NCBI RefSeq assembly: GCF_005869875.1 | Contig: NZ_VAWG01000015.1 | Span: forward strand, 1 to 64,000 | Length of the DNA: 64,000 nucleotides | Reading direction: 5' to 3' | Origin: Paenibacillus pinistramenti | Lineage (GTDB): Bacteria; Bacillota; Bacilli; Paenibacillales; Paenibacillaceae | The notes under the pieces: generated by a model | Database searches by the model: none | What the model saw: only the letters and a program-made list of their open reading frames with translations | Told to the model about the DNA's origin: nothing | Part shown: positions 28,833 to 36,244 of the stretch, in pieces | Numbering within the stretch: the first letter of the stretch is position 1 | Layout: each line of letters begins with the position of its first letter | Program-made: the position numbers and the translations under genes

Positions 28833-29937
28833 GTGCTGTTTGAAGCAAAAATCGCCCGGCCGCTTCCTCAATCCGGCGGCGGCTGGCCTCCAGGCGGTTC
28901 AAACTGGCTGACAGCAGGCGAATCTGCTGCTGTAGGACATCAGGGCCGTCTGTTCCGTTCCAATACCGGCTTAAGAAATGAAGGAACACATCAACAGACC
29001 TTAGAGCAATTAAGACAGGGATAGCCTGGATTTCTTCCGGGCTGTATCTGACCCGCTCGCCATATCCCCGGCAGAACTCCTCCATAGCCTCCTGCCCAGT
29101 CTGGCCTACATCGCCGCTGGCCTGTCCATCCCCGCCTTCTTTCTTCCCTACTTCGCCGTCTTCCCCATCATCGCGTCCGTCTTCCAGAAGACCTGCCAGC
29201 ACCACCGCAGGCTCCATGACTGCAGCATCCCGGGTACAGAATTCAAAATCCAGCAGAGCCGCAATGTGCCGGGGCTCCTGCTCCTTCACAAGCAGATTGG
29301 AATAATTCAAGTCGCCGTGCACGAGCTGCTGCGGCAGCTGCTCCAGTCCGCCAAGGCGGGAGCACACATCCACCCAGGCCTTCTCCAATACGGCGAGCGG
29401 CTCCTTCAGCGCCCAGAACGGTTCTGGCGGATGCATGCAAAAGGCGTGCACGGATTCCGGCGTGCAGTCCGGATAGGCTTTGAGAAGATCATAGTAAGGA
29501 CTGTAAACCGGAGCAAGTCCGATTGCTTCTTCCGCTGCAGCCAGCGATACAGCCAGTTCACCGGCAGCTTGTCCGAACGAATAGGCACAGCGGATATCTC
29601 CGTCCTTTGCCGGCAGGCCCTCTATGTATTGAAACAGGCAGGCGTAGCGTTCGCTTCCGTCGTCTAGACGGAGGAAGGTTTCACCTGTTAAGGCTGCTAC
29701 GGGAACCGGGGTTTGAACAGACAGCCCCGCCTGGTGCAGCGCGGCAAGAACCGCGTGCTCAAATTTGATCCGGGCGGGGTCGCGGTGGGTTTCGTACAAC
29801 CTCAGCACGGCTGCCGTGCTGCCGGATTCTTTTTTAATCAGCCAGGTCGAATTGTTCCATCCGCCTTCCCTGCGCTCCGGCGTTCCCCTCCATTCCCTCC
29901 CATATTGCTCCAGCAGCTGCTCCAGATGTTTGTGCAT
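28825..29937 (-). CDS. Aminoglycoside phosphotransferase (APH/CotS-like) family protein
   Basis: 370 residues. The kinase catalytic loop is VHGDLNYSNLLV and the metal-binding motif is LLDFEFC. Family members phosphorylate small hydroxyl compounds (homoserine, choline, methylthioribose, aminoglycosides), so the substrate is open. Odd feature: a Gly/Asp/Glu-rich insertion (about 265-295, GRDDGEDGEVGKKEGGDG) between the catalytic core and the C-terminal helices. ATG 29937 has AAGGA 7 nt upstream; 11 further in-frame codons are possible. It is convergent with, and overlaps, the serine hydrolase gene by 8 nt. Confidence 0.83.
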   Translation of the reverse strand: MHKHLEQLLEQYGREWRGTPERREGGWNNSTWLIKKESGSTAAVLRLYETHRDPARIKFEHAVLAALHQAGLSVQTPVPVAALTGETFLRLDDGSERYACLFQYIEGLPAKDGDIRCAYSFGQAAGELAVSLAAAEEAIGLAPVYSPYYDLLKAYPDCTPESVHAFCMHPPEPFWALKEPLAVLEKAWVDVCSRLGGLEQLPQQLVHGDLNYSNLLVKEQEPRHIAALLDFEFCTRDAAVMEPAVVLAGLLEDGRDDGEDGEVGKKEGGDGQASGDVGQTGQEAMEEFCRGYGERVRYSPEEIQAIPVLIALRSVDVFLHFLSRYWNGTDGPDVLQQQIRLLSASLNRLEASRRRIEEAAGRFLLQTALS

Positions 29938-30011
29938 CCTGTCATCCTTTCCGATTGGTCTCATTTCCATTATTTCATTCCATTATTTCATTCCCATTAT
30001 ATAACAAAGGG

Positions 30012-30041
30012 CAATAAAGAAGCCCGTCTTCGCAGACAGGC
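30012..30041 (-). terminator. Terminator of the phosphoesterase gene
   Basis: An 8-bp stem with one G-U pair (30022-30029 with 30034-30041), loop of 4, then TTCTTTATT on the minus strand. Confidence 0.75.
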
Positions 30042-30052
30042 AGGCGCAGCGG

Positions 30053-31012
30053 CTATAGGTCGATTGTGAACTCATCTTTAGCCGGATACTGGGCTGGGGA
30101 ATAATAGTTATAGCGGTCTAAGTAGGGTGAGTAGGTTTTGACAAAGACCTTCTGCTGTTTCAGGTCAAACTGGAGCAGCCGGATGAATCCCTCGCCGCCC
30201 TTTCTCGCTTCCTGGTAGTCAGCCAGCATCTGAAACACTTTGCGGTCCTGATGCCCGTCATGGTTGTCATCCAGCTCGTCGACCTTCAGCTGCGAATTGT
30301 GATAATGGCCGCATAATACAGCAAACACATTCCGGTTCGGAACGACGACATCCTTGTAAATCCTGTCTGCAACCGGTGAGCGCGTGCCATCCGCCAGCAG
30401 GTATTCGTGGAAGGCCAAAATGGCTTTCCTGTCCTTATTTTTGGCCAGCACCTTATTCATCCAGCTGATCTCTTTGGAACCGACTCCCCAGCCCATATAG
30501 ACGACGATCAGCTTCTCGGCTCCGGCGTTGATCAAATCATAATGTCCCTTATTGTTATCGTAGGATTTGCCGAAGACGCCATTTTTCTTGAAGCGGCCGG
30601 CCCCAAACCATTTGTAGTAATTGACGCCCGTCCGGCTCCCTTCTCCGACATCGTGGTTCCCTGCGAGCACGCCATAAGGAATCTTCGCTCCATCCAGCAC
30701 CTTCATGGCAAGATCCGCCTTCTCCCACTGGGTATCTTCATTCCAGTGATTTACAATATCGCCTGTGTGGATGACATATTTAATATTCTGGTCACTCTGA
30801 TGCAGCGCCGTCCAGTTCACAATGGAATTGTAGATCTCGGGATAGCTCTCCGAGTAATACTGGGTATCGGACATCCAGACGAATGAGAAATCAAATGGGC
30901 GGTCCGGATGCTCTTCAGCCTCAGCCTGCACAGGGACGTTCAGCCCCATGACGAAACAAAGAGACAGTACGGCGATTCTGTACACTGCTTTCTTCAAAAG
31001 AAATCTGTTCAT
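30053..31012 (-). CDS. Secreted metallophosphoesterase (calcineurin-like)
   Basis: 319 residues. The signal peptide is about residues 1-30 (basic start, hydrophobic core, cleavage near VQAEA). Metal-site motifs in order: VWMSDTQYY, HTGDIVNHW, AGNHDVGEG, LAFHEYL, CGHYHNSQ. It hydrolyses phosphoester bonds outside the membrane; relatives act on nucleotides, phospholipids or teichoic-acid-like polymers. GGGGG lies about 10 nt before ATG 31012. It is a single-gene unit with a terminator. Confidence 0.88.
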   Translation of the reverse strand: MNRFLLKKAVYRIAVLSLCFVMGLNVPVQAEAEEHPDRPFDFSFVWMSDTQYYSESYPEIYNSIVNWTALHQSDQNIKYVIHTGDIVNHWNEDTQWEKADLAMKVLDGAKIPYGVLAGNHDVGEGSRTGVNYYKWFGAGRFKKNGVFGKSYDNNKGHYDLINAGAEKLIVVYMGWGVGSKEISWMNKVLAKNKDRKAILAFHEYLLADGTRSPVADRIYKDVVVPNRNVFAVLCGHYHNSQLKVDELDDNHDGHQDRKVFQMLADYQEARKGGEGFIRLLQFDLKQQKVFVKTYSPYLDRYNYYSPAQYPAKDEFTIDL

Positions 31013-31183
31013 CGTTCTATTGCCCCCAGTTGGTCTAGTCTTAGGTCGAGTTTAGATCTAGCGTGCGGTCGTCTGTTTATCATTTTCCAAATGTAGAAAA
31101 ATTAATCGGACTGCGCCATTAGAGGGCGGTTCAGGTTCAGTTCAGGGAACGGTTCAGGTCCTGGTTTGATTGCCCGCAACAAA

Positions 31184-31217
31184 GCAAAACAGGCTGTCCC
31201 CCAGAGGGAACAGCCTG
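31184..31217 (-). terminator. Terminator of the OhrR-like regulator gene
   Basis: Stem CAGGCTGT/ACAGCCTG (31190-31197 with 31210-31217) plus inner G-C pairs, then TTTTGCTTTG on the minus strand. Confidence 0.82.
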
Positions 31218-31247
31218 CCGCACTAATCCATTTATTGAAATTCTTAA

Positions 31248-31694
31248 TTAAACCTGCTTCTCGGCACTTTGTTGAACGACATGTTCCGAAAGCATCTTGA
31301 TCGTTTCATTTAACTCCTGCAGCTTCTTCAGATCCAGGGAACTGGAAGAGATCAGCGACAAAGGAATGCACATTGCGTCCTTCTTCAGCGCTTCTCCGTT
31401 CTCTGTCAGCTTGATCATGACTACCCGTTCGTCCTGCTTCAAGCGCTCACGATTGATTAAATGGTTCGCTTCCATCCGCTTAAGCAGCGGCGTCAAGGTC
31501 CCGGTGTCCAAATCCAGTTCCTCTCCCAGCTCCTTAACGGAGCATTCGCCTCGCTCCCAGAGGACAAGCAGCACCAAATATTGAGGATAGGTGATCCCCA
31601 GCTTCTCCAGCATCGGGCGGTACATCCGTGAAATGGCTCTTGAGCAGGAATATAATGAAAAACACAAATGGTCTTTAAGTTTAAGCTCGTTCAA
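31248..31694 (-). CDS. ohrR: MarR family regulator, OhrR-like
   Basis: 148 residues. It matches OhrR in the N-terminal segment LKDHLCFSLYSCSR, with Cys11 at the place of the peroxide-sensing cysteine of B. subtilis OhrR; Cys17 could be a second one. ITYPQYLVLLVLWE and LDTGTLTPLLKRME are the winged-helix core, followed by the DERVV wing. OhrR represses an organic-peroxide reductase gene (ohr) until oxidised. No ohr gene is in this window. The start is TTG 31694 (GGGGAGG 7 nt upstream). A strong promoter with an overlapping dyad suggests autoregulation. Confidence 0.82.
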   Translation of the reverse strand: MNELKLKDHLCFSLYSCSRAISRMYRPMLEKLGITYPQYLVLLVLWERGECSVKELGEELDLDTGTLTPLLKRMEANHLINRERLKQDERVVMIKLTENGEALKKDAMCIPLSLISSSSLDLKKLQELNETIKMLSEHVVQQSAEKQV

Positions 31695-31792
31695 ACCTGA
31701 TCCCTCCCCGCGCAAAGCTTGCTCTTGATGACTTTAAGAACTAAAAACAGCGTAATTAAACAGCTTTTTCCGATTACATCGTGCGCAACGAA

Positions 31793-31821
31793 AATATAAC
31801 CTAATGTGATTATATTGTCAA
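31793..31821 (-). promoter_or_regulatory. Strong sigma-A promoter and overlapping dyad before the OhrR-like gene
   Basis: TTGACA (31816-31821), a 17-nt spacer, then TATATT (31793-31798) on the minus strand. An inverted repeat AATATAA...TTATATT (31793-31799 with 31810-31816) covers the -10 and spacer, a plausible operator for the regulator itself. The leader to the start codon is about 90 nt. Confidence 0.72.
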
Positions 31822-31921
31822 CAACTTATTTAACATTAGGGATACCCCGGCGCTGTGGTTTTTGGCCAGCTTAGCATGTGGAGAAACGTTCGGGATTATG
31901 CTTGTGGTTAAGCTTCACTGC

Positions 31922-32665
31922 TCACTCTCCTGCAGCAAACAGCTTCCGGATCTCCTCGTAAGCTTCATGCGTGCCAATGTCATAAATCCCGCCATCCGCG
32001 CTGTAAGCACGGACGTCCTTCTGACGGACAAGCCATTCCGGAAAATGGCTGGGCGAATCGGGGCTGTTGCCTTCTTCCAGATAGTCCGCAACCAGCTTCA
32101 GCGTCTCTTTCTTGTACAGATAAAGCGCGTATACGCCGATATTGGAGCGGGGCTCGGCCGGTTTCTCTACCAGCGCAGTCACCCTGCCGAGCTCATCGAC
32201 TTCCGCTACCCCGATGCTTCTCAGCTCCTCCAGATCATTCGTCGGCTTGACCAGCAGGCAGTCCCGGTCCACAGCGTAGAAGTAATCCACATACGGCTCA
32301 AGCTCAAACGAAAATACATTGTCACCGGCCAGCACAAACAAATCGTCCTGCAGCTGTTCCTGTTCGATCACAAACTGCAGATCTCCGATGGCGCCCCGTT
32401 TATCCTCCACAGAGGTTGTTCCATCGTCAATAATCTTTATTTCTTTGCCGGATTCCCGGCCTGCCAGCCACTCTTCAAACAGCCCCGCATATTTATGATT
32501 GGTCACAATCAAAATTTGGGTGACAGACGCCAGCTTCTCCAGCTTCTCTACAATTAGATCCAATACGACTGCATTCTCCGACACCGGAAGCAGCGCTTTA
32601 GGCTTGTTCACTGTAAGCGGATAAAGCCGGGTGGCGTATCCTGCCGCTAATATTAATGCTTTCAT
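31922..32665 (-). CDS. Sugar-phosphate nucleotidyltransferase
   Basis: 247 residues. The N-terminal signature is ALILAAGYATRLYPLTVNKP with KALLPV, followed by FVLAGDNVFSF for the metal-binding Asp. It makes an NDP-sugar from a sugar-1-phosphate and NTP (glucose-1-phosphate thymidylyl/uridylyltransferase-like fold), but no sugar-specific cluster surrounds it. ATG 32665 has GGAGGAG upstream; the 19 upstream in-frame codons are not needed. Confidence 0.86.
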   Translation of the reverse strand: MKALILAAGYATRLYPLTVNKPKALLPVSENAVVLDLIVEKLEKLASVTQILIVTNHKYAGLFEEWLAGRESGKEIKIIDDGTTSVEDKRGAIGDLQFVIEQEQLQDDLFVLAGDNVFSFELEPYVDYFYAVDRDCLLVKPTNDLEELRSIGVAEVDELGRVTALVEKPAEPRSNIGVYALYLYKKETLKLVADYLEEGNSPDSPSHFPEWLVRQKDVRAYSADGGIYDIGTHEAYEEIRKLFAAGE

Positions 32666-32711
32666 TGGCTCCTCCCTCCGGATTGCTGCAATCCATTCGC
32701 TCCCTTCCCCC

Positions 32712-33014
32712 TTAATCCGCAAGCATCCACAGGAGAAAAACGATTACGGTGAGCGCCAGATGAACAACCGGGATCACCGAGGTAAGTCTTTGTTTATTTC
32801 TCCTGACTAGATGCACAATCAAGCTGATCAAATAGGTCAGTATATAGGTTGTACTCAGGAAGACAAACAAATAAACGACAATCAATTTGTAAAAATCCGC
32901 ACCTGCCGCATCCCCTGCCACCTGCATCAAATTGGCAATCAGCACTAACGGGTAAGCAAGCAGCGGCAGGCCGCTCAAAATAAATAAAATGACGTTGACC
33001 GCTTTTTTACTCAT
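32712..33014 (-). CDS. Small membrane protein, uncharacterised
   Basis: 100 residues with three predicted membrane segments (about 5-28, 40-66 and 78-98). It starts at ATG 33014, 3 nt after GGGAGG; the alternative start 21 codons upstream has no site. The 46-nt spacing to the nucleotidyltransferase gene suggests co-transcription. There is no motif that I recognise. Confidence 0.68.
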   Translation of the reverse strand: MSKKAVNVILFILSGLPLLAYPLVLIANLMQVAGDAAGADFYKLIVVYLFVFLSTTYILTYLISLIVHLVRRNKQRLTSVIPVVHLALTVIVFLLWMLAD

Positions 33015-33082
33015 GATCCTCCCAAGATACGAACCTATAAGCAGGCTGATTTTTTTAAAATTTAGAAGTGAATCCATCCGGA

Positions 33083-33379
33083 CTAGTCCAGTTTAATGTT
33101 CACATAATGCTGCACGGAAGGAAACGGATCATAGAAATGGTGAAGCAGGCTTTTCCATTCCTGATATTCCTCCGACTCTCGAAACCCGACCGTGTGATGC
33201 TTCAGCGACTGCCACCGCACCAGCAGGATGTATTTGTCCTTCTCTTCAATGCATTTGTGCAGCTCGTGGTTCAGATAACCATTTGCCTTTGAAATAATTT
33301 GGGATGCCTTTCGGAAGGCACTTTCAAAATCGTTAATCATCCCGTCTTTAATGTTTAACAGGGCAACCTCAAGAACCAT
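33083..33379 (-). CDS. Antibiotic biosynthesis monooxygenase (ABM) family protein
   Basis: 98 residues of ferredoxin-like fold: [20 protein letters not shown], then [17 protein letters not shown] and a PSVQHYVNI end. Family members range from quinol monooxygenases to heme-degrading enzymes and stress proteins; the exact reaction cannot be told. The site AAAGGAGG lies 6 nt before ATG. Confidence 0.82.
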   Translation of the reverse strand: MVLEVALLNIKDGMINDFESAFRKASQIISKANGYLNHELHKCIEEKDKYILLVRWQSLKHHTVGFRESEEYQEWKSLLHHFYDPFPSVQHYVNIKLD

Positions 33380-33430
33380 GTGAAGCCTCCTTTAAGAGCT
33401 CTGGATTCAAGCTGGTGACAGCTGGCACGT

Positions 33431-34345
33431 TTATTCAAAGGCTATTCTTTGAAAATCCTTTAACACTTTAAGGTTCTTCAGTGTAATGAAGCCTTGCCAT
33501 TCTTCCCTGGCGGCCTGCCATTCCTCTTCAAACCGGAACCAGCTCCAATTCGGCTCCCATGAGCCGTCCTGAGCCTGCGAATGGATTAACCGATCCAGTT
33601 CGTCCGGCAGGACATCTGCGTATAAAGGGTAGTACTTTGAATCCGGACTGCCGGCAATCTGCAGCGGCGTGGCGCCGTATCCGGCCCGGTCAGCGGGCTG
33701 CTTCGGCACACAGTTCGCAATAAACTGCAGCAGCTTCTCCTCAATAAGCGCGTACTGCGAAGGAGTCAATTTCTCAGACAAACGCAGGTAGCAGAAGAGC
33801 TCGTGCATTTCGTTCAGCTCACACTCATTGTTCAGATAATGAAGGGAATAGTCCAGGAGCTCTTTCAGCAGTTCCGGAGCAATGGAAGATGGACAGCTTA
33901 TGAAATAGCCTGCCACCTCCGCATTCGGATTCCCCCAGTGGTCACGAAATGCCCCGAAATCCCACCAAACAGCCCTCGGCGATGCTTCAGCCTCCAGGGG
34001 GATAATGTCCCAGCCGTTCCGTTCACTGATGTAGGCTGACAGCAGATAGTTCATCGCCCGGCTGATCATGCCCTCGGCTTTAGCATCCTCGGAGTCCAGA
34101 CCTTCGAGCAGCTGTAAGGCGGTTGTTGTAGCCAGGACTGAAGATACCGGCGTTCTGAGATCAGGCTCAAGCGCTCTGCCAAAACCTCCGTCCTCATTCT
34201 GGAACCTCGCCAGCTCCCCCAATACGTCCTGAATAGAGCCGGATTCAAATTCATAGGCGAATAGAGCTTTTTCTAGCGGCCGCGCCTTATCCATTACAAA
34301 GGCTTTAGCTCTTACAAACTGTTCCCGAGATAACTGTACCGTCAC
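33431..34345 (-). CDS. Terpenoid cyclase/prenyltransferase-fold protein
   Basis: 304 residues from GTG 34345 (GGGGG upstream). It contains QW-like repeats (LARFQNEDGGFGRALEPD near 45; SQAQDGSWEPNWSW near 265) typical of the alpha/alpha toroid of terpene cyclases and prenyltransferases. There is no DXDD or DCTAE catalytic motif, so an enzyme role is not supported; it may be a structural relative. It lies between the ABM and MerR genes. Confidence 0.68.
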   Translation of the reverse strand: MTVQLSREQFVRAKAFVMDKARPLEKALFAYEFESGSIQDVLGELARFQNEDGGFGRALEPDLRTPVSSVLATTTALQLLEGLDSEDAKAEGMISRAMNYLLSAYISERNGWDIIPLEAEASPRAVWWDFGAFRDHWGNPNAEVAGYFISCPSSIAPELLKELLDYSLHYLNNECELNEMHELFCYLRLSEKLTPSQYALIEEKLLQFIANCVPKQPADRAGYGATPLQIAGSPDSKYYPLYADVLPDELDRLIHSQAQDGSWEPNWSWFRFEEEWQAAREEWQGFITLKNLKVLKDFQRIAFE

Positions 34346-34388
34346 TGGTCACGCCCCCTGTTCAAGAATTGTCTTCCTGATTATACCA

Positions 34389-34769
34389 TTACGGGTTCCT
34401 GTCCAGCTCCATTGTTTTATAGATTTCAATCTTGTCTTCAATCGCCTTCAGATTTTGGAGGAGTTTGCTGATCTGCGCATGAACCTCGTCCCGGTGGCTT
34501 TCCAGAAGCTCGCGTCTGCTGCTTATCGTCGATTCCCCTTGACTGCGGAGCTCGGCGAACCGGACCCTGCCGCTGATCTTCATCCCCGTTTCTTGCAGCC
34601 GGATGAGAAATTGAATCCATGAGAGATCTTTGTCCGAGTATTGACGATAACCGCTCAGGTCCCGGCTGATCTCAGTAAGCAGCCCGATTTTTTCGTAGTA
34701 ACGCAGGGTATGCGCAGACAGCCCCGTCATCTCGGAGATTTGCTGGATGGAATAGGTATTGGTTGTCAT
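34389..34769 (-). CDS. MerR family regulator (AdhR/YraB-like, without the cysteine)
   Basis: 126 residues. MerR helix-turn-helix SIQQISEMTGLSAHTLRYYE, the wing GYRQYSDKDLSWIQFL, and a long dimerisation helix (85-120). Its neighbour, a carboxymuconolactone decarboxylase family gene, is transcribed divergently as with B. subtilis AdhR/YraB. It has no cysteine at all; AdhR has a key Cys in the matching helix (FIKCMRNAG versus FLIRLQETG here). There is no ribosome binding site: TGATATAAT lies 7 nt before ATG, so the mRNA probably begins at or next to the start codon. Confidence 0.87.
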   Translation of the reverse strand: MTTNTYSIQQISEMTGLSAHTLRYYEKIGLLTEISRDLSGYRQYSDKDLSWIQFLIRLQETGMKISGRVRFAELRSQGESTISSRRELLESHRDEVHAQISKLLQNLKAIEDKIEIYKTMELDRNP

Positions 34770-34776
34770 GAACAGG

Positions 34777-34785
34777 ATTATATCA
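34777..34785 (-). promoter_or_regulatory. Extended -10 promoter giving a leaderless MerR mRNA
   Basis: TGATATAAT on the minus strand (TATAAT at 34777-34782). The start ATG (34769) lies 7 nt beyond the -10, where transcription should start. The poor -35 (AAGGCG) fits an extended -10 promoter. Confidence 0.6.
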
Positions 34786-34817
34786 TATCCGGGGAGACTC
34801 GCCTTCCAGAAAATGGC

Positions 34818-34848
34818 TTGCTTTAGAGCGCGCTCTAAACCTTAAGCT
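34818..34848 (+). promoter_or_regulatory. MerR-type promoter with 19-bp spacer and operator dyad
   Basis: TTGCTT (34818-34823), a 19-bp spacer, then TAAGCT (34843-34848). The perfect 18-bp palindrome TTTAGAGCGCGCTCTAAA (34822-34839) overlaps the -35 and most of the spacer. A long spacer holding a dyad is the hallmark of MerR-activated promoters. It drives the downstream decarboxylase-family gene. Confidence 0.8.
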
Positions 34849-34882
34849 TTTAAACAAGAACATTTTTCGAGGAGGAATAATG

Positions 34883-35299
34883 ATGGATAATGTACGTTAC
34901 TCACGCGGCTGGTATAAGCTGATGCAGATCGACGGAGAAGGAGGAGAGCGAGTTATTGAGTCGTTAAAAGAGATTGCGCCCGACCTTGGAACGTATATCG
35001 TTGAATTCGCATTTGGCGATATCTATTCACGGGACACGCTGGATGCCCGGCAGCGCCAGCTGATTACGGTCTCTTCCCTCACTGCCCTTGGAGGCTGCGA
35101 GCCTCAGCTTGAGGTTCATATCAATGCTTCGCTTAATGTAGGGCTGACCCCCGATGAAGTCGTTGAAGCGATCATTCATTGTGCGCCGTACGTTGGTTTT
35201 CCGAAGGTATTAAACGCTGTGTTTACCGCCAAGAAGGTGTTTCAGGCACGTCAGCTAATCGGTTCAGCGGATGACCAGGCAGACGGCTCCCCGCTTTGA
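34883..35299 (+). CDS. Carboxymuconolactone decarboxylase family protein (AhpD-like)
   Basis: 138 residues. It matches the family core: DTLDARQRQLITVSSLTALG, then QLEVHINASLNVGLTPDEV and EAIIHCAPYVGFPKVLNA. The usual CxxC of AhpD is absent; a single Cys lies in AIIHCAPY, as in YraC-like proteins. It probably helps in carbonyl or thiol stress under control of the divergent MerR protein. I start at ATG 34883 (7 nt after GGAGG); ATG 34880 is also possible. Confidence 0.85.
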   Translation: MDNVRYSRGWYKLMQIDGEGGERVIESLKEIAPDLGTYIVEFAFGDIYSRDTLDARQRQLITVSSLTALGGCEPQLEVHINASLNVGLTPDEVVEAIIHCAPYVGFPKVLNAVFTAKKVFQARQLIGSADDQADGSPL

Positions 35300-35403
35300 G
35301 ACGGCTCCCCCTCATAATTAGGCTCAAGCCCGGGGCATAGGCGGGCCAGTGCACATACTATAGCCGTAGAAGGAAGCAAGCAAGAAACCGCATGTGCACA
35401 GGT

Positions 35404-35431
35404 ACGTCCAAAACTGCGGCCACATAACATA
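35404..35431 (+). promoter_or_regulatory. Sigma-K-like promoter before the small-gene trio
   Basis: AC (35404-35405), 17 nt, then CATAACATA (35423-35431), a full match to CATANNNTA. Sigma-K is the late mother-cell factor of sporulation. The nearest gene with a good binding site begins about 80 nt downstream. Confidence 0.5.
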
Positions 35432-35510
35432 AATTAGAATTATGAGGTCTGGCAGCAGAATGCGCCCGGCTAAGCGGCTCAATTCATATGCAAGCGGGAG
35501 GATGGGAACC

Positions 35511-35618
35511 TTGGACACGTTCGCCGATCCCAATTTAAAAGACTTTTTCATCATTCTCATTACTGCCATACTATTCTACCTTGTTTATGTTGCCCCGCTG
35601 GGCGGTGAAGAACCTTAA
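35511..35618 (+). CDS. Tiny membrane protein, 35 residues
   Basis: Starts at TTG 35511, 9 nt after GGGAGG. The protein is a short acidic start (DTFADPNLKD), one hydrophobic span (FFIILITAILFYLVYVAPLG), and ends GEEP. It resembles in style the single-span small proteins made late in sporulation. A longer in-frame start at ATG 35442 gives 58 residues but has no binding site. No family recognised. Confidence 0.5.
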   Translation: MDTFADPNLKDFFIILITAILFYLVYVAPLGGEEP

Positions 35619-35789
35619 GCCCTAACTAAGCCTTAGTCATAGACCTAGCTCAGGCTGGCATGCCCTGGAGAGCTGCAGGCAGGCGAAGTATCGCGGTCAG
35701 CAGAGTGCCCGTTCGGGTTCCGGCGGCTTTCCGGCAGCTTTGGCAGGATGGATGAGGCGGCAGCTTGTGACGGGGGGGAGGGATTGCAG

Positions 35790-35909
35790 ATGGAAGCAAG
35801 CGATCCAAAGCGGAACATTAATCTGATCTTGTTTATTATTGTTATTCTGTCATTCATCTTCGGGTATGGCAAAGCTTCGGCACCATCCGAAACGATTATT
35901 CCGTCCTAA
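35790..35909 (+). CDS. Tiny membrane protein, 39 residues
   Basis: ATG 35790 lies 8 nt after GGGGGGAGG, a near-perfect binding site. The protein is MEASDPKRNINLILFIIVIL in front, one membrane span (about 10-26), and a short polar tail ending TIIPS. It shares its design (charged start, one span, short tail) with the 35-residue gene upstream. No known family recognised. Confidence 0.55.
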   Translation: MEASDPKRNINLILFIIVILSFIFGYGKASAPSETIIPS

Positions 35910-35932
35910 ATCTCAGCAGATGGAGGGGGCTT

Positions 35933-36202
35933 ATGGCTAACGGCAAACAAGGGAAACGCAAAAACTGTGCTAGTCCGCCTCCCTCTCCTATTCTGTCCAA
36001 GCTCACGCCCCAGCAGATCGCAGTCATTGCCGGCCTGCTGAGCAATGCCTTATCTGTCGACTCCATACTGATTGACAAGGATCAGCGCCTGGAAATCGTG
36101 CTTGGCGGTTCGATCAAGAGAAAGACCCGGCTGGATGAGCTGATCAGCGAGCTCGGCAGCATGAATGTCCAGGATGTATTGGATGCCTTAATGGGAAAGT
36201 AG
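35933..36202 (+). CDS. Small uncharacterised protein, 89 residues
   Basis: ATG 35933 has GGAGGGGGC upstream and lies 23 nt after the 39-residue gene, so they are likely co-transcribed. It has a basic N-terminus with a Pro-rich patch (CASPPPSP, about 12-19) and then an amphipathic helical part (LTPQQIAVIAGLLSNALSVD). No membrane span and no motif that I recognise. Confidence 0.65.
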   Translation: MANGKQGKRKNCASPPPSPILSKLTPQQIAVIAGLLSNALSVDSILIDKDQRLEIVLGGSIKRKTRLDELISELGSMNVQDVLDALMGK

Positions 36203-36244
36203 CTTTTGAAATTGAAATGCGCCCCGCTCTCTTCCGCCTCTCTC

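Noticed and set aside
35349-35399. Inverted repeat GTGCACAT...ATGTGCAC
   Set aside because: Arms of 8 bp are 35 nt apart with no T run, so it is neither a terminator nor a convincing operator.
35442-35510. Longer start (58 codons) for the first tiny gene
   Set aside because: ATG 35442 has no ribosome site, while TTG 35511 has GGGAGG at proper distance.
35324-35569. Minus-strand frame of 81 codons with hydrophobic segments
   Set aside because: No ribosome site; it overlaps the 35-codon plus-strand gene, whose hydrophobic codons create it.
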